Assembly: GCF_007829885.1 (NCBI RefSeq)
Contig: NZ_VIWW01000001.1
Coordinates: 1,922,001-1,986,000 of the forward strand
Direction of reading: 5' to 3'
DNA: 64,000 nt
From: Streptomyces brevispora
GTDB lineage: Bacteria > Actinomycetota > Actinomycetes > Streptomycetales > Streptomycetaceae
The position numbers were made by a program, and so were the translations under genes. Positions 35,597-46,965 of the stretch are shown here, piece after piece (position 1 is the first letter of the stretch; every line of letters begins with the position of its first letter). The notes below the pieces were generated by a model. That model did no database searches, was not told the DNA's origin, and worked only from the letters and a program-made list of their open reading frames with translations.

Positions 35597-36064
35597 ATGA
35601 GCGAGCGACTCCAGCCCGGCGACACCGCCCCCGCCTTCACCCTCCCCGACGCCGACGGCAACGACATCGCGCTCGCCGACCACAAGGGCCGCAAAGTCAT
35701 CGTCTACTTCTACCCCGCCGCCCTCACCCCCGGCTGCACCAAGCAGGCCTGCGACTTCACCGACAACCTCGACCTCCTGGCCACTGCCGGATACGACGTC
35801 ATCGGCGTCTCCCCCGACAAGCCCGAGAAACTCGCCAAGTTCCGCGAGAAGGAAAACCTCAAGGTCACCCTCGTCGGCGACCCCGCCAAGGAAACCCTCG
35901 AGGCCTACGGCGCCTACGGCGAGAAGAAGCTCTACGGCAAAACAGTGACAGGCGTCATCCGCTCCACGATCGTCGTCGACGAAGAGGGCAAGGTCGAGCA
36001 CGCCTTCTACAACGTCAAGGCCACCGGCCACGTCGCCAAGATCATCAAGGACCTCGGCATCTGA
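35597..36064 (+). CDS. bcp: Thioredoxin-dependent thiol peroxidase (Bcp/PrxQ)
   Basis: 155 aa from ATG 35597 (CGAGGAG 5 nt upstream). Peroxidatic Cys47 in TPGCTKQACDF with resolving Cys52, the PrxQ subclass spacing. Conserved YFYPAALTPG and GVSPDKPEKLAKFREK. Reduces organic hydroperoxides with thioredoxin as electron donor; cytosolic. About 100 bp of A/C-rich, low-complexity aac repeats follow the gene. Confidence 0.92.
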   Translation: MSERLQPGDTAPAFTLPDADGNDIALADHKGRKVIVYFYPAALTPGCTKQACDFTDNLDLLATAGYDVIGVSPDKPEKLAKFREKENLKVTLVGDPAKETLEAYGAYGEKKLYGKTVTGVIRSTIVVDEEGKVEHAFYNVKATGHVAKIIKDLGI

Positions 36065-36272
36065 CGACCAAACCCGAAAAACACCCGGAACCACCCAAAA
36101 ACAACAACCAGCAACAACAACCGGGACCAACAACCAAGAACAACAGCCGGGGATGGGGCCGAACGGCCGAAAAGATGTGATGGACATCCCAATCCCCCGC
36201 CGAATCGGTTTGCGACCGCCATGACCGCGCAGAAGCCTCCCCTGGAACACCCACCGAGGAAAGGACCCGGCC

Positions 36273-37769
36273 ATGGCGGCCTCCGACCCCCATCAGGCGG
36301 CCGATCCCGAAGCACTCAAACGCCACCCCACCCTCTTCCGAGCCATCCGCAAACGGAAGAACCCGAGGCTGCGCCGCACGGACATCACCGTCACGGACGA
36401 CCAGGCCGTCAAGCGAGCCGTGAAAGCGGCCTCACTCGGCAACGCCATGGAGTGGTTCGACTTCGGCATCTACTCCTACCTGGCCGCCACCCTGGGCCAT
36501 GTCTTCTTCCCGTCAGGGAACGACACCACCCAGCTCCTCTCCTCCTTCGCCACCTTCGCCGTCGCCTTCCTCGTACGACCCCTCGGCGGCATGTTCTTCG
36601 GCCCCATGGGCGACAAGCTCGGCCGCAAGAAGATCCTCGCCCTCACCATGATCCTCATGGCGATCGGCACCTTCGCGATCGGCATCATCCCCTCCCACGA
36701 CGCCATCGGCGTCTGGGCCCCCGTCCTGCTCATCTTCTTCCGGATGCTCCAGGGCTTCTCCACCGGCGGCGAGTACGGCGGCGCCTCCACCTTCATCGCC
36801 GAATACGCCCCCGACAAGCGACGCGGCTACTTCGGCAGCTTCCTCGAATTCGGCACACTCGCCGGATACGTCGGAGCGGCAGGCCTCGTCACCGCGCTCT
36901 ACGCCCTCCTCGACACCGGCCAGATGGAGTCCTGGGGCTGGCGCGTCCCCTTCCTCGTCGCCGGCCCGCTCGGCCTCGTCGGCCTCTACCTGCGACTGCG
37001 CCTCGACGAAACCCCGGCCTTCCAGAAACTGGAGGGCGGCTCGGCACACGCCTCCGAGGCGGCGGACGGCGTCGAGACGAGCGCCAAGGGCGACCTCGCC
37101 AAGATCTTCCGCAACTACTGGCCGACGCTGATCCTCTGCATCGCCCTGGTCGGCGCGTACAACATCACCGACTACATGCTGCTGTCCTACATGCCGACGT
37201 ACCTCTCGGACGAGCTCGGCTACAGCGAGACGCACGGCCTGCTCATCCTGCTCGTCGTCATGGCCTTCCTGATGCTGATCATCAGCCAGGTCGGCAAGCT
37301 CTCCGACCGCTTCGGCCGCAAACCGCTGCTGATGACGGGCATGCTCGGCTTCCTGGTCTTCTCGCTGCCCGCCTTCCTGCTCATCGGGCAGGGCGGCATC
37401 CCGGCCATCACGATCGGCATGCTGATGCTGGGCCTCTCCCTGGTCTGCATGCTCGGCACCATGTCCGCCGCCCTCCCGGCCCTGTTCCCCACCCAGGTCC
37501 GCTACGGCTCCCTGTCGGTGGGCTACAACCTGTCGGCGTCCCTCTTCGGCGGTACGACCCCGCTCGTCATCACGGCCCTGATCAGCGTGACGGGCAACAA
37601 CCTGATGCCGGCGTACTACGCGATGGGCGCGGCGGTGATCGGCGTGATCGCCGTGGCCTGCATGAAGGAAACGGCCAACAAGCCCCTGGACGGCTCCCCG
37701 CCCTCGGTGGAGACGGCGGAAGAGGCGGCGGACCTGTGCGCGGCCCAGACACCGGACCCGAAGTTCTGA
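36273..37769 (+). CDS. proP: Glycine betaine/proline:proton symporter (ProP)
   Basis: 498 aa, 12 transmembrane segments, MFS metabolite:H+ symporter family. Typical motifs GNAMEWFDFGIYSYLA at helix 1 and GDKLGRKKIL after helix 2, ETPAFQKLE in the central loop, and GQGGIPAITIGMLML. ATG 36273 has GAGGAAAG upstream. ProP imports osmoprotectants under osmotic upshift; the C-terminal coiled coil of E. coli ProP is not obvious here. A 16-bp terminator hairpin follows at 37785-37824. Confidence 0.88.
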   Translation: MAASDPHQAADPEALKRHPTLFRAIRKRKNPRLRRTDITVTDDQAVKRAVKAASLGNAMEWFDFGIYSYLAATLGHVFFPSGNDTTQLLSSFATFAVAFLVRPLGGMFFGPMGDKLGRKKILALTMILMAIGTFAIGIIPSHDAIGVWAPVLLIFFRMLQGFSTGGEYGGASTFIAEYAPDKRRGYFGSFLEFGTLAGYVGAAGLVTALYALLDTGQMESWGWRVPFLVAGPLGLVGLYLRLRLDETPAFQKLEGGSAHASEAADGVETSAKGDLAKIFRNYWPTLILCIALVGAYNITDYMLLSYMPTYLSDELGYSETHGLLILLVVMAFLMLIISQVGKLSDRFGRKPLLMTGMLGFLVFSLPAFLLIGQGGIPAITIGMLMLGLSLVCMLGTMSAALPALFPTQVRYGSLSVGYNLSASLFGGTTPLVITALISVTGNNLMPAYYAMGAAVIGVIAVACMKETANKPLDGSPPSVETAEEAADLCAAQTPDPKF

Positions 37770-37784
37770 ACCCCTGCCCCTTTC

Positions 37785-37824
37785 AACGGCCCGTATCGCT
37801 CCAACGGAAGCGGTACGGGCCGTT
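37785..37824 (+). terminator. Terminator hairpin after proP
   Basis: Arms aacggcccgtatcgct (37785-37800) and agcggtacgggccgtt (37809-37824), 16 bp with one G-U, 8-nt loop. Confidence 0.8.
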
Positions 37825-37849
37825 CCGTATCTTGTCGGATATCGGACGT

Positions 37850-38162
37850 GACTCTCCGATAAACGGTTCGTTGATCCGTACGAGGCCGCGAACGCGCGGC
37901 CGGATACGGAGGGGAACCTGGCCGACCCGTACGAGCGGGAGAGTCTCACCGTTGCCGTCGCCGACTCCAGGAACTGGACGACCTGATGCGTCGGCTCGGG
38001 CTCAAGAAGAGCGGCGGCCAGCGGCGCGTGTTGCAGGAGAAGGTAGCCGGGCACGGATTGGACACCTCGCACTTCAGGCAGCGAAGCCCATGGCGGAAAT
38101 ACCCCGACGCAGACATTGCCGACGCCGTCGCATCCTCGTCGTCACCGCGCGAGCTCAGATAA
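37850..38162 (+). pseudogene. HNH-nuclease-associated protein remnant beside tRNA-Leu
   Basis: Two frames together read YERESLTVAVADSRNW then, after a one-base shift near 37980, DDLMRRLGLKKSGGQRRVLQEKV, GHGLDTSHFRQRSPWRKYPDADIADAVASSSSPREL and a TAA. This repeated GLKKSGGxRR...HFR..PW..Y block belongs to HNH-endonuclease-type proteins common in Streptomyces. No start codon or intact domain remains. Its position just before a tRNA gene hints at an old integration. Confidence 0.65.
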
Positions 38163-38211
38163 GTCCTGGGACCCATCAACCCGCAACCCCTCCTTGTAGA
38201 CTGCCGGAGCG

Positions 38212-38294
38212 CGCGAGTGCTGGAATTGGTGAGACAGGCTGGTTTTAGGTACCAGTGCCCTAGCGGCGTGAGGGTTCGAGTCCCTCCTCGCGCA
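38212..38294 (+). tRNA. tRNA-Leu (anticodon UAG)
   Basis: Acceptor GCGCGAG pairs with CTCGCGC at 38287-38293, discriminator A38294. Anticodon stem CTGGT/ACCAG encloses loop TTTAGGT, anticodon TAG, reading CUA. T arm GAGGGTTCGAGTCCCTC (with loop TTCGAGT) and the long variable arm of class II tRNAs (TGCCCTAGCGGCG) are present. CCA is not encoded. This is not bldA, whose anticodon is UAA. A 16-bp terminator follows. Confidence 0.95.
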
Positions 38295-38298
38295 CCCC

Positions 38299-38338
38299 GG
38301 GACAGGCCCGGCCCCCGTCAGCGGGCCGGGCCTGTCCC
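38299..38338 (+). terminator. Terminator after tRNA-Leu
   Basis: Perfect arms gggacaggcccggccc (38299-38314) and complement (38323-38338), 8-nt loop. Confidence 0.85.
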
Positions 38339-38354
38339 GTTCGTACGCGGACCG

Positions 38355-38957
38355 TTACCCCACCAGTTCCCGCACCACCGGCACCAGCGCCCGGAACGCC
38401 AAGCCGCGGTGGCTGATCGCGTTCTTCTCCGCCGGGGTCAGTTCCGCGCAGGTCCGGGTCTCGCCCTCCGGCTGGAGGATCGGGTCGTAGCCGAAGCCGT
38501 GGGTGCCGGACGGGGTGTGGCGCAGGGTGCCCAGGAGGCGGCCCTCGACCACGCGTTCCGTGCCGTCGGGGAGCGCGAGTGCGGCGGCGCAGGCGAAGTG
38601 GGCGGCGCGGTGCGGGGTGTCGATGTCGGAGAGCTGGGCCAGGAGCAGGGCGAGGTTGGCCGGGTCGTCGCCGTGGGTGCCGGACCAGCGGGCCGAGAAG
38701 ATGCCGGGGGCGCCGCCGAGTACCTCGACGCAGAGGCCGGAGTCGTCGGCGATGGCGGGGTGGCCGGTCGCCCGGGCGAGGGCGTGGGCCTTGAGGAGGG
38801 CGTTCTCGGCGAAGGTGACGCCGGTTTCCTTGACGTCGGGGATCTCGGGGTACGCGTCCGCGCCGACGAGTTCGTGGGTGAGGCCGGCGTCGGCGAGGAT
38901 CGCGTGAAGTTCGGTGATCTTCCCGGCGTTGCGGGTGGCGAGGATGAGGCGGGTCAT
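38355..38957 (-). CDS. rdgB: XTP/dITP pyrophosphatase (RdgB/HAM1)
   Basis: 200 aa. Family motifs LATRNAGKITEL at the N-terminus, FAENALLKA, DDSGLCVEVLGGAPGIFSARW, GFGYDPIL and TCAELTPAEKNAISHRG near the end. Removes non-canonical purine nucleotides (XTP, ITP, dITP) before they enter nucleic acids. Last gene of an apparent rph - lipoprotein - rdgB run on this strand, convergent with the tRNA. Confidence 0.93.
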   Translation of the reverse strand: MTRLILATRNAGKITELHAILADAGLTHELVGADAYPEIPDVKETGVTFAENALLKAHALARATGHPAIADDSGLCVEVLGGAPGIFSARWSGTHGDDPANLALLLAQLSDIDTPHRAAHFACAAALALPDGTERVVEGRLLGTLRHTPSGTHGFGYDPILQPEGETRTCAELTPAEKNAISHRGLAFRALVPVVRELVG

Positions 38958-38989
38958 GGGTCGATTATCGCCGGGTGTGCGGGTGTGGT

Positions 38990-39382
38990 TTACGGGGTGC
39001 AGACCTTGCCGATTTCCTTGGCCGCGTCGGTGACCGGGGTGATGTCGGGGGTGGTGTCGCCCTTGTCGATGGAGTCGCGGACGTTGCCGACGCCGGACCG
39101 GAGGTGGTCGACGGCCTTGCTGAGGTCGGCGTTGTCGGTCTTGTCGCCGAGCTTGGCGAGTTCTCTTTCGATGTCGTCGAGGGCTTCGGAGGCTTGGCTG
39201 GGGTCGTCGGAGGCTTTGGAGACGGTCCGCTGGAGGTTGTTCACGCTGGTGGCGATGGCGTCGGCGGTCTGTACGCAGTCCATCGCCTTGTCGATGGCGC
39301 CGCAGCCGGCTGCGGTGGTGATGGCGAGCAGTGTGGTGGTGATGGCCAGTGCTGTGCGGTGGCGTCGGTGGCGTGTGGCCAT
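38990..39382 (-). CDS. Putative lipoprotein between rph and rdgB
   Basis: 130 aa from ATG 39382. Signal peptide with ALAITTTLLAITTAAGC (lipobox TAAGC). The rest is an alpha-helical, Asp/Lys-rich domain (IATSVNNLQRTVSKASDDPSQASEALDDIERELAKLGDKTDN) resembling small Streptomyces lipoproteins without known role. Same strand as rph and rdgB. Confidence 0.82.
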   Translation of the reverse strand: MATRHRRHRTALAITTTLLAITTAAGCGAIDKAMDCVQTADAIATSVNNLQRTVSKASDDPSQASEALDDIERELAKLGDKTDNADLSKAVDHLRSGVGNVRDSIDKGDTTPDITPVTDAAKEIGKVCTP

Positions 39383-39494
39383 GGTGTGGTCTCTCCCCGG
39401 GTGCGGATACGCGGACGGGCGCACGGTTCGATCCGTGCGCCCGTATTCGTATCGACGTCGTGGGGTGGGTACTTGGTTGCTTCTTTACCTGGCC

Positions 39495-40232
<738 letters not shown>

Positions 40233-40376
40233 GGTGTCGACTTTATCGGGTGCGGGGAGTGGGCTGTTGCGGTGTGCGGGGGGTGCTTGCTGCCGGGTGT
40301 GCCGCAGGCCCCGTCCTGGTGGGGCGGGGCCTGTCGGGTGTCGGGCCGGTGGGGCCCGTGTGGGTTCAGCGGTGGG

Positions 40377-40610
40377 TCACATCATGTCTTCGATGTCGGC
40401 GGCGATGGGGTCGGCGTCGGTGCCGATGACGACCTGGATCGCGGTGCCCATCTTGACGACGCCGTGGGCGCCGGCGGCCTTGAGCGCGGCTTCGTCGACC
40501 TTGCTCGGGTCGATGACCTCGGTACGGAGGCGGGTGATGCAGCCTTCGATCTCTTCGATGTTCTCGATCCCGCCGAGCCCGGCGACGATCTTCTCAGCCT
40601 TGCTGGCCAT
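40377..40610 (-). CDS. nagF: PTS N-acetylglucosamine EIIB component
   Basis: 77 aa from ATG 40610. Phosphoacceptor Cys24 in EGCITRLRTEV, then GVVKMGTAIQVVIGTDADPIA: a complete single-domain EIIB of the glucose family. It passes phosphate from EIIA (Crr) to sugar carried by the NagE membrane components. Divergent from nagE1, with the dre box 40775-40790 in the 222-bp gap controlling both directions. Confidence 0.9.
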   Translation of the reverse strand: MASKAEKIVAGLGGIENIEEIEGCITRLRTEVIDPSKVDEAALKAAGAHGVVKMGTAIQVVIGTDADPIAADIEDMM

Positions 40611-40774
40611 GGCCTTCTCCCTGGTTCTTCGCGTACATGTGACGGCCCACCATGGGTCCGTTTCGTCACGGTAACGCACGGTTGGCCCAACTTCGCGGGC
40701 AGGCAGCCGAGCCATCACCAATGATGACGATCACCGGCGCCCTGCCTTCCGGGCGGGCTCCGCACCGTACCGCA

Positions 40775-40790
40775 ACTGGTCTACACCAGT
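40775..40790. promoter_or_regulatory. DasR-responsive element (dre) between nagF and nagE1
   Basis: actggtctacaccagt is a 16-bp near-palindrome matching the known DasR consensus ACTGGTCTAGACCACT at 14 of 16 positions. It lies 43 bp before the nagE1 start in the divergent promoter region. Confidence 0.92.
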
Positions 40791-40832
40791 CTGCAACGAC
40801 CCCGAATTGTGGCTTGTTCCGGGAGGACGCCG

Positions 40833-42143
40833 ATGAGCTCCAGCAGCGCAGCGATCCCACAGAAGCAGTGGTGGCACGGTCTCTTCCAGGGTCTCCAGAA
40901 GATGGGGCGCAGTCTTCAGCTGCCGATTGCCGTGCTGCCGGCGGCGGGCATTCTCAATCGGCTCGGTCAGCCGGATGTCTTCGGTGACGAGGGTCTGGGG
41001 TGGACGAACATCGCCAAGGTGTTCGCGGCGGCCGGTGGTGCGCTGTTGGATTCGGGGCTGGGTCTTCCGTTGTTGTTCTGTGTCGGTGTCGCGATCGGGA
41101 TGGCGAAGAAGTCGGACGGTTCGACGGCGCTGGCGGCTGTGACGGGTTTCCTTGTCTATTACGCGGTGCTGCACGCCTTCCCGGTGGACTGTGGAACTGG
41201 TTCGACGTTCGTGTCAGGTGGTACGTGGTTCGGTACGTGTGTCTCGGGTGATGCGCAGGTGACGGCGGCGGCGTATCAGAATCCGGGTGTGTTCGGCGGC
41301 ATTGTGATGGGCCTGATGTCGGCCTGGTTCTGGCAGCGGTTCCACCGGGTCAAGCTGGTGGACTGGCTGGGGTTCTTCAATGGCCGGCGGCTGGTGCCGA
41401 TCATCATGGCGTTCGTGGGTCTGCTGTTCGCGGCGTTGTGTGCGTGGCTGTGGCAGCCGATCGGTGACGGGTTGACGAGCTTCTCCAAGTGGCTGGTCGA
41501 TCTGAACTGGCTGGGTTCGGGCATTTTCGGTGTGGCCAACCGGGCCTTGTTGGTGATCGGTCTGCATCAGTTCCTGAACACGTTCGTCTGGTTCCAGTTC
41601 GGTGATTTCACGAAGCCGGACGGGACGGTCGTGCACGGTGACATCAACCGGTTCCTGGCGGGTGACCCGACGGCGGGGCAGTTCACTTCGGGGTTCTTCC
41701 CGATCATGATGTTCGCGTTGCCGGCTGCGGCGCTGGCGATCTACCACTGCGCGAAGCCGTATCGCCGGAAGGCGGTGGGCGGGATGATGCTCTCGGTCGG
41801 TCTGACGTCGTTCGTGACGGGCATCACGGAGCCGATCGAGTACTCGTTCCTGTTCGTGGCGCCTGTGCTGTACGGGATTCACGCGGTGCTGACGGGTGTG
41901 TCGATGGCTCTCACGTGGGCGGTCGGGGTGAAGGACGGTTTCAGCTTCTCGGCGGGCTTGATCGACTACGTCATCAACTGGAGTCTGGCCACCGAGCCAT
42001 GGCTGATCATCCCGATCGGTCTGGGGTTCGCTGTGGTGTATTACGTGATCTTCCGGTTCGCGATCACCAGGTTCAACCTCCAGACCCCGGGCCGGGAGCC
42101 CGATGAGGTGGAGGCGGAGATCGAGGCGAATCTCACGAAGTAG
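40833..42143 (+). CDS. nagE1: PTS N-acetylglucosamine EIIC permease, first copy
   Basis: 436 aa from ATG 40833 (GGGAGGA 5 nt upstream). EIIC of the glucose-GlcNAc PTS family: helical segments, RSLQLPIAVLPAAGILNRLGQ, GIGMAKKSDGSTALAAVTG, GLHQFLNTFVWFQFG, GQFTSGFFPIMMFALPAAAL and the sugar-site loop GITEPIEYSFLFVAPVLYGIHAVLTG. No fused EIIB; NagF supplies it. Followed by a 14-bp terminator at 42177-42208. Confidence 0.9.
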   Translation: MSSSSAAIPQKQWWHGLFQGLQKMGRSLQLPIAVLPAAGILNRLGQPDVFGDEGLGWTNIAKVFAAAGGALLDSGLGLPLLFCVGVAIGMAKKSDGSTALAAVTGFLVYYAVLHAFPVDCGTGSTFVSGGTWFGTCVSGDAQVTAAAYQNPGVFGGIVMGLMSAWFWQRFHRVKLVDWLGFFNGRRLVPIIMAFVGLLFAALCAWLWQPIGDGLTSFSKWLVDLNWLGSGIFGVANRALLVIGLHQFLNTFVWFQFGDFTKPDGTVVHGDINRFLAGDPTAGQFTSGFFPIMMFALPAAALAIYHCAKPYRRKAVGGMMLSVGLTSFVTGITEPIEYSFLFVAPVLYGIHAVLTGVSMALTWAVGVKDGFSFSAGLIDYVINWSLATEPWLIIPIGLGFAVVYYVIFRFAITRFNLQTPGREPDEVEAEIEANLTK

Positions 42144-42176
42144 CCGTTGGGCGTGGGGTGGGGACCCCGTACGTCG

Positions 42177-42208
42177 AAGGCCCTCGGACCGTCCGGTCCG
42201 GGGGCCTT
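42177..42208 (+). terminator. Terminator after nagE1
   Basis: Arms aaggccctcggacc and ggtccgggggcctt, 14 bp with one mismatch, loop gtcc. Confidence 0.75.
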
Positions 42209-42291
42209 TGGCGTGTCACCGTGCGTGGGTGATGGCTACTGCGAAGTAGTCGGAAATTGCAGGTTTCTTATCTAACCCTCACCGTGCTACA

Positions 42292-42324
42292 ACTGGTCTA
42301 CACCACTCAGTGGTCCAGACCACG
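42292..42324. promoter_or_regulatory. Two tandem dre boxes upstream of nagE2
   Basis: actggtctacaccact (42292-42307, 15 of 16 matches to the dre consensus) and agtggtccagaccacg (42309-42324, about 13 of 16) sit one base apart, about 85 bp before the nagE2 start. Tandem DasR dimers could bind the same DNA face. Confidence 0.9.
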
Positions 42325-42409
42325 CGCCGCGCTGCGGCGCGTCTCTTGAGTCGTCGCCCACCCAGAACCCCTGTCCCCGGCGCGGCGCCTTGTCCAATGG
42401 AGGAAGTTG

Positions 42410-43687
<1,278 letters not shown>

Positions 43688-43701
43688 CCCGTACCGGGTA
43701 C

Positions 43702-43743
43702 GACGAAGCCCTCTCCTTCCCTGCGGAAGGTGAGGGCTTCGTC
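43702..43743. terminator. Bidirectional terminator between nagE2 and the MBL gene
   Basis: gacgaagccctc-t-ccttcc and its complement form a 19-bp palindromic stem with loop ctgc, between two convergent genes. Confidence 0.85.
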
Positions 43744-43760
43744 GTGTGTGCGGGGCGTCG

Positions 43761-44513
43761 TCAGATCTCGTAGACCGCGCCCGGGACCGCCAGCTCCGCC
43801 GGTCCCGAGAAGACCTCGCGGGCGTCCAGCAGATTGCGTTCGGCGTCGGTCCATGGCGGGATGTGGGTGAGGACCAGCCGTCCCACCTCGGCGCGGGCGG
43901 CGAGCTCGCCTGCCTCGCGGCCGTTGAGGTGGAGGTCCGGGATGTCCTCCTTGCCGTGGACGAACGACGCCTCGCAGAGGAAGATGTCGGCGCCCTCGGC
44001 CAGGTCGTCCAGGGCCTCGCAGGTGCCGGTGTCGCCCGAGTACGTGAGTGAGCGGCCGCCGTGCTCTATGCGGATGCCGAACGTGTCGACGGGGTGGCAG
44101 AGCTTCTCCGTACGCACCGTGAAGGGGCCGATGTCGAACCAGCCGGGCTTCAGCGTGTGGAAGTCGAAGACCTCGCTCATCGCGTGGTCGGACGGGGTGT
44201 CGCCGTGGGCGGTGGTGAGCCGCTGCTCCGTGCCGTCGGGGCCGTAGACCGGGATGCGGTCCGGGCGTCCGCCGTCGTGCGGGTAGTACCGGACGACGAA
44301 GTACGCGCACATGTCGATGCAGTGGTCGGCGTGGAGGTGGCTGAGGAAAATCGCGTCGAGGTCGTAGAGACCGACGTGGCGCTGCAGCTCGCCGAGGGCT
44401 CCGTTACCCATGTCGAGGAGCAGCCTGAAGCCGTCGGCCTCTACGAGGTAGCTCGAGCATGCCGATCCCGCGGACGGGAACGAGCCGGAGCATCCGACGA
44501 CGGTGAGCTTCAT
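43761..44513 (-). CDS. Metallo-beta-lactamase-fold hydrolase (RNase Z/PDE-like)
   Basis: 250 aa from ATG 44513 (GGAGG 8 nt upstream). Metal motif SHLHADHCIDM, DTGTC (bridging Asp), and a final metal His in LTHIPPW. N-terminus MKLTVVGCSGSFPSAGSACSSYLVEADGFRLLLDMGNGAL is that of the ElaC/RNase Z-like cyclic-nucleotide phosphodiesterase group rather than beta-lactamases. Exact substrate unknown. Confidence 0.87.
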   Translation of the reverse strand: MKLTVVGCSGSFPSAGSACSSYLVEADGFRLLLDMGNGALGELQRHVGLYDLDAIFLSHLHADHCIDMCAYFVVRYYPHDGGRPDRIPVYGPDGTEQRLTTAHGDTPSDHAMSEVFDFHTLKPGWFDIGPFTVRTEKLCHPVDTFGIRIEHGGRSLTYSGDTGTCEALDDLAEGADIFLCEASFVHGKEDIPDLHLNGREAGELAARAEVGRLVLTHIPPWTDAERNLLDAREVFSGPAELAVPGAVYEI

Positions 44514-44720
44514 GGAGCGTGAACCTCCGAGACGTGGGACGGGGAGGGTTCGTGCGGTTCGTGGAGCGGTTTGTTGAGCGTAAGGCGCGACAGAGCCGGT
44601 CGCTCCTCTGGGGCGTGCCGTTGTGGGGGAACTCACCTGTGGTGTCACCGGTTCGATGGAAAGGGTGAGTGGTGAGCCTCTTCGGCGGCGGAGGTGCGGG
44701 CGGTGTCCCCGGGAATGGCG

Positions 44721-44762
44721 GACGCCGGGTGGGCGGACCGGTGGGTCCGCCCACCCGGCGTC
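44721..44762. terminator. Strong hairpin after cysM
   Basis: Perfect 19-bp arms (44721-44739 gacgccgggtgggcggacc, and 44744-44762) with a 4-nt loop ggtg, just downstream of the cysM stop. Confidence 0.88.
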
Positions 44763-44787
44763 CGGGGTGGGGAAGTGCGATGGGGGG

Positions 44788-46016
<1,229 letters not shown>

Positions 46017-46144
46017 GGCGTGGGCTCCTGTCGAAGCGGAGTGGTGGCGGTGGGCGTGGGACGCGCGGCTCTGCCCCCGCGCGGGGGTGGTGTGTGGGTG
46101 GTGCGGGTGGCTTCCGGCCGGGCGGCGCCGGGCATCGGCCCGGC

Positions 46145-46270
46145 TCAGGCCTCGCGGCCGGCGGTCCGGTGGTTCGTACAGATCGCGCTGGAGAGCCGGC
46201 ACAGGTCGACGTGCAGGCGCGCCACGAGCAGCATGCCCGGCGTCTTGTCGCTCACGTCATGGAGAACCAT
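46145..46270 (-). CDS. Putative cysteine-operon leader peptide (41 aa)
   Basis: ATG 46270 to TGA 46145, not in standard annotation sizes. The core ARLHVDLCRLSSAIC strongly resembles the short leader peptides found upstream of sulfur-assimilation genes in Streptomyces; two Cys codons lie eight apart. A downstream Met13 could be the true start (29 aa). It ends 129 bp before cysO on the same strand, so ribosome stalling at Cys codons during cysteine shortage could control cysO-cysM. GGAG-type sites are not obvious. Attenuation is inferred. Confidence 0.75.
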   Translation of the reverse strand: MVLHDVSDKTPGMLLVARLHVDLCRLSSAICTNHRTAGREA

Positions 46271-46403
46271 GGGCTCATCGTATCGATTCCCGGTCCGGGA
46301 TCCGGAATGTGATCTCACCTGGTGGATGGTTGGCGTTCGGCAGGTGGACAGGGCCGGGTTCTGCGGCCCTGTCCGGGGGTGGGGCGGGTGCCGGTGGCCG
46401 GGT

Positions 46404-46841
46404 TCAGGCGGCGTTGTACGCGTCGACGATCTCGACGTCCTCCTCGGTGATCTCGCCGTCCACGATGCGGTAGGAGCGGAATGGGAAGGGTCCCGCCTCG
46501 TCGGCTTCGGCGTCGGCGGTCGATACGAGGACGTAGTGGGCTCCGGGTTCGTTGGCGTAGGTGACGTCGGTGCGGGAGGGGTAGGCCTCGGTCGCGGTGT
46601 GCGAGTGGTAGATGATCACGGGTTCCTCGTCGCGGTCGTCCATGTCGCGGTAGAGCTTGAGGAGGTCGGCCGAGTCGAATTCGTAGAACGTGGGCGAGCG
46701 GGCCGCGTTGAGCATCGGGATGAAGCGTTCGGCGCGGTCCGTTCCGGCCGGCCCGGCGACCACGCCGCACGCCTCGTCGGGGTGGTCGGCGCGGGAGTGC
46801 GCGACGATCTGGTCGTACAGCTCCTGGGTGATGGTCAGCAT
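46404..46841 (-). CDS. mec: JAMM/MPN metallopeptidase (Mec)
   Basis: 145 aa from ATG 46841. Zinc motif EACGVVAG (Glu) and HSHTATEAYPSRTD (His-x-His...Ser-x2-Asp) of the JAB1/MPN+ family. Mec releases cysteine from the CysO-cysteine adduct in Mycobacterium; it could also trim the CysO tail. Same strand as the leader peptide, cysO and cysM. Confidence 0.92.
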   Translation of the reverse strand: MLTITQELYDQIVAHSRADHPDEACGVVAGPAGTDRAERFIPMLNAARSPTFYEFDSADLLKLYRDMDDRDEEPVIIYHSHTATEAYPSRTDVTYANEPGAHYVLVSTADAEADEAGPFPFRSYRIVDGEITEEDVEIVDAYNAA

Positions 46842-46965
46842 GGCGCCCAGCATAGGACGACGGGTCGCCGAGTACCGAGGGGTGGTACGCAGGGGACCGT
46901 ATCGTGGACGCACCCCTTGGGGCGGCTGGTTCGACGGCGGCCCGTCCGGGGTGGTGCCGGTGGAT

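Noticed and set aside
38212..38294. bldA (tRNA-Leu UAA)
   Set aside because: Anticodon reads UAG, not UAA.
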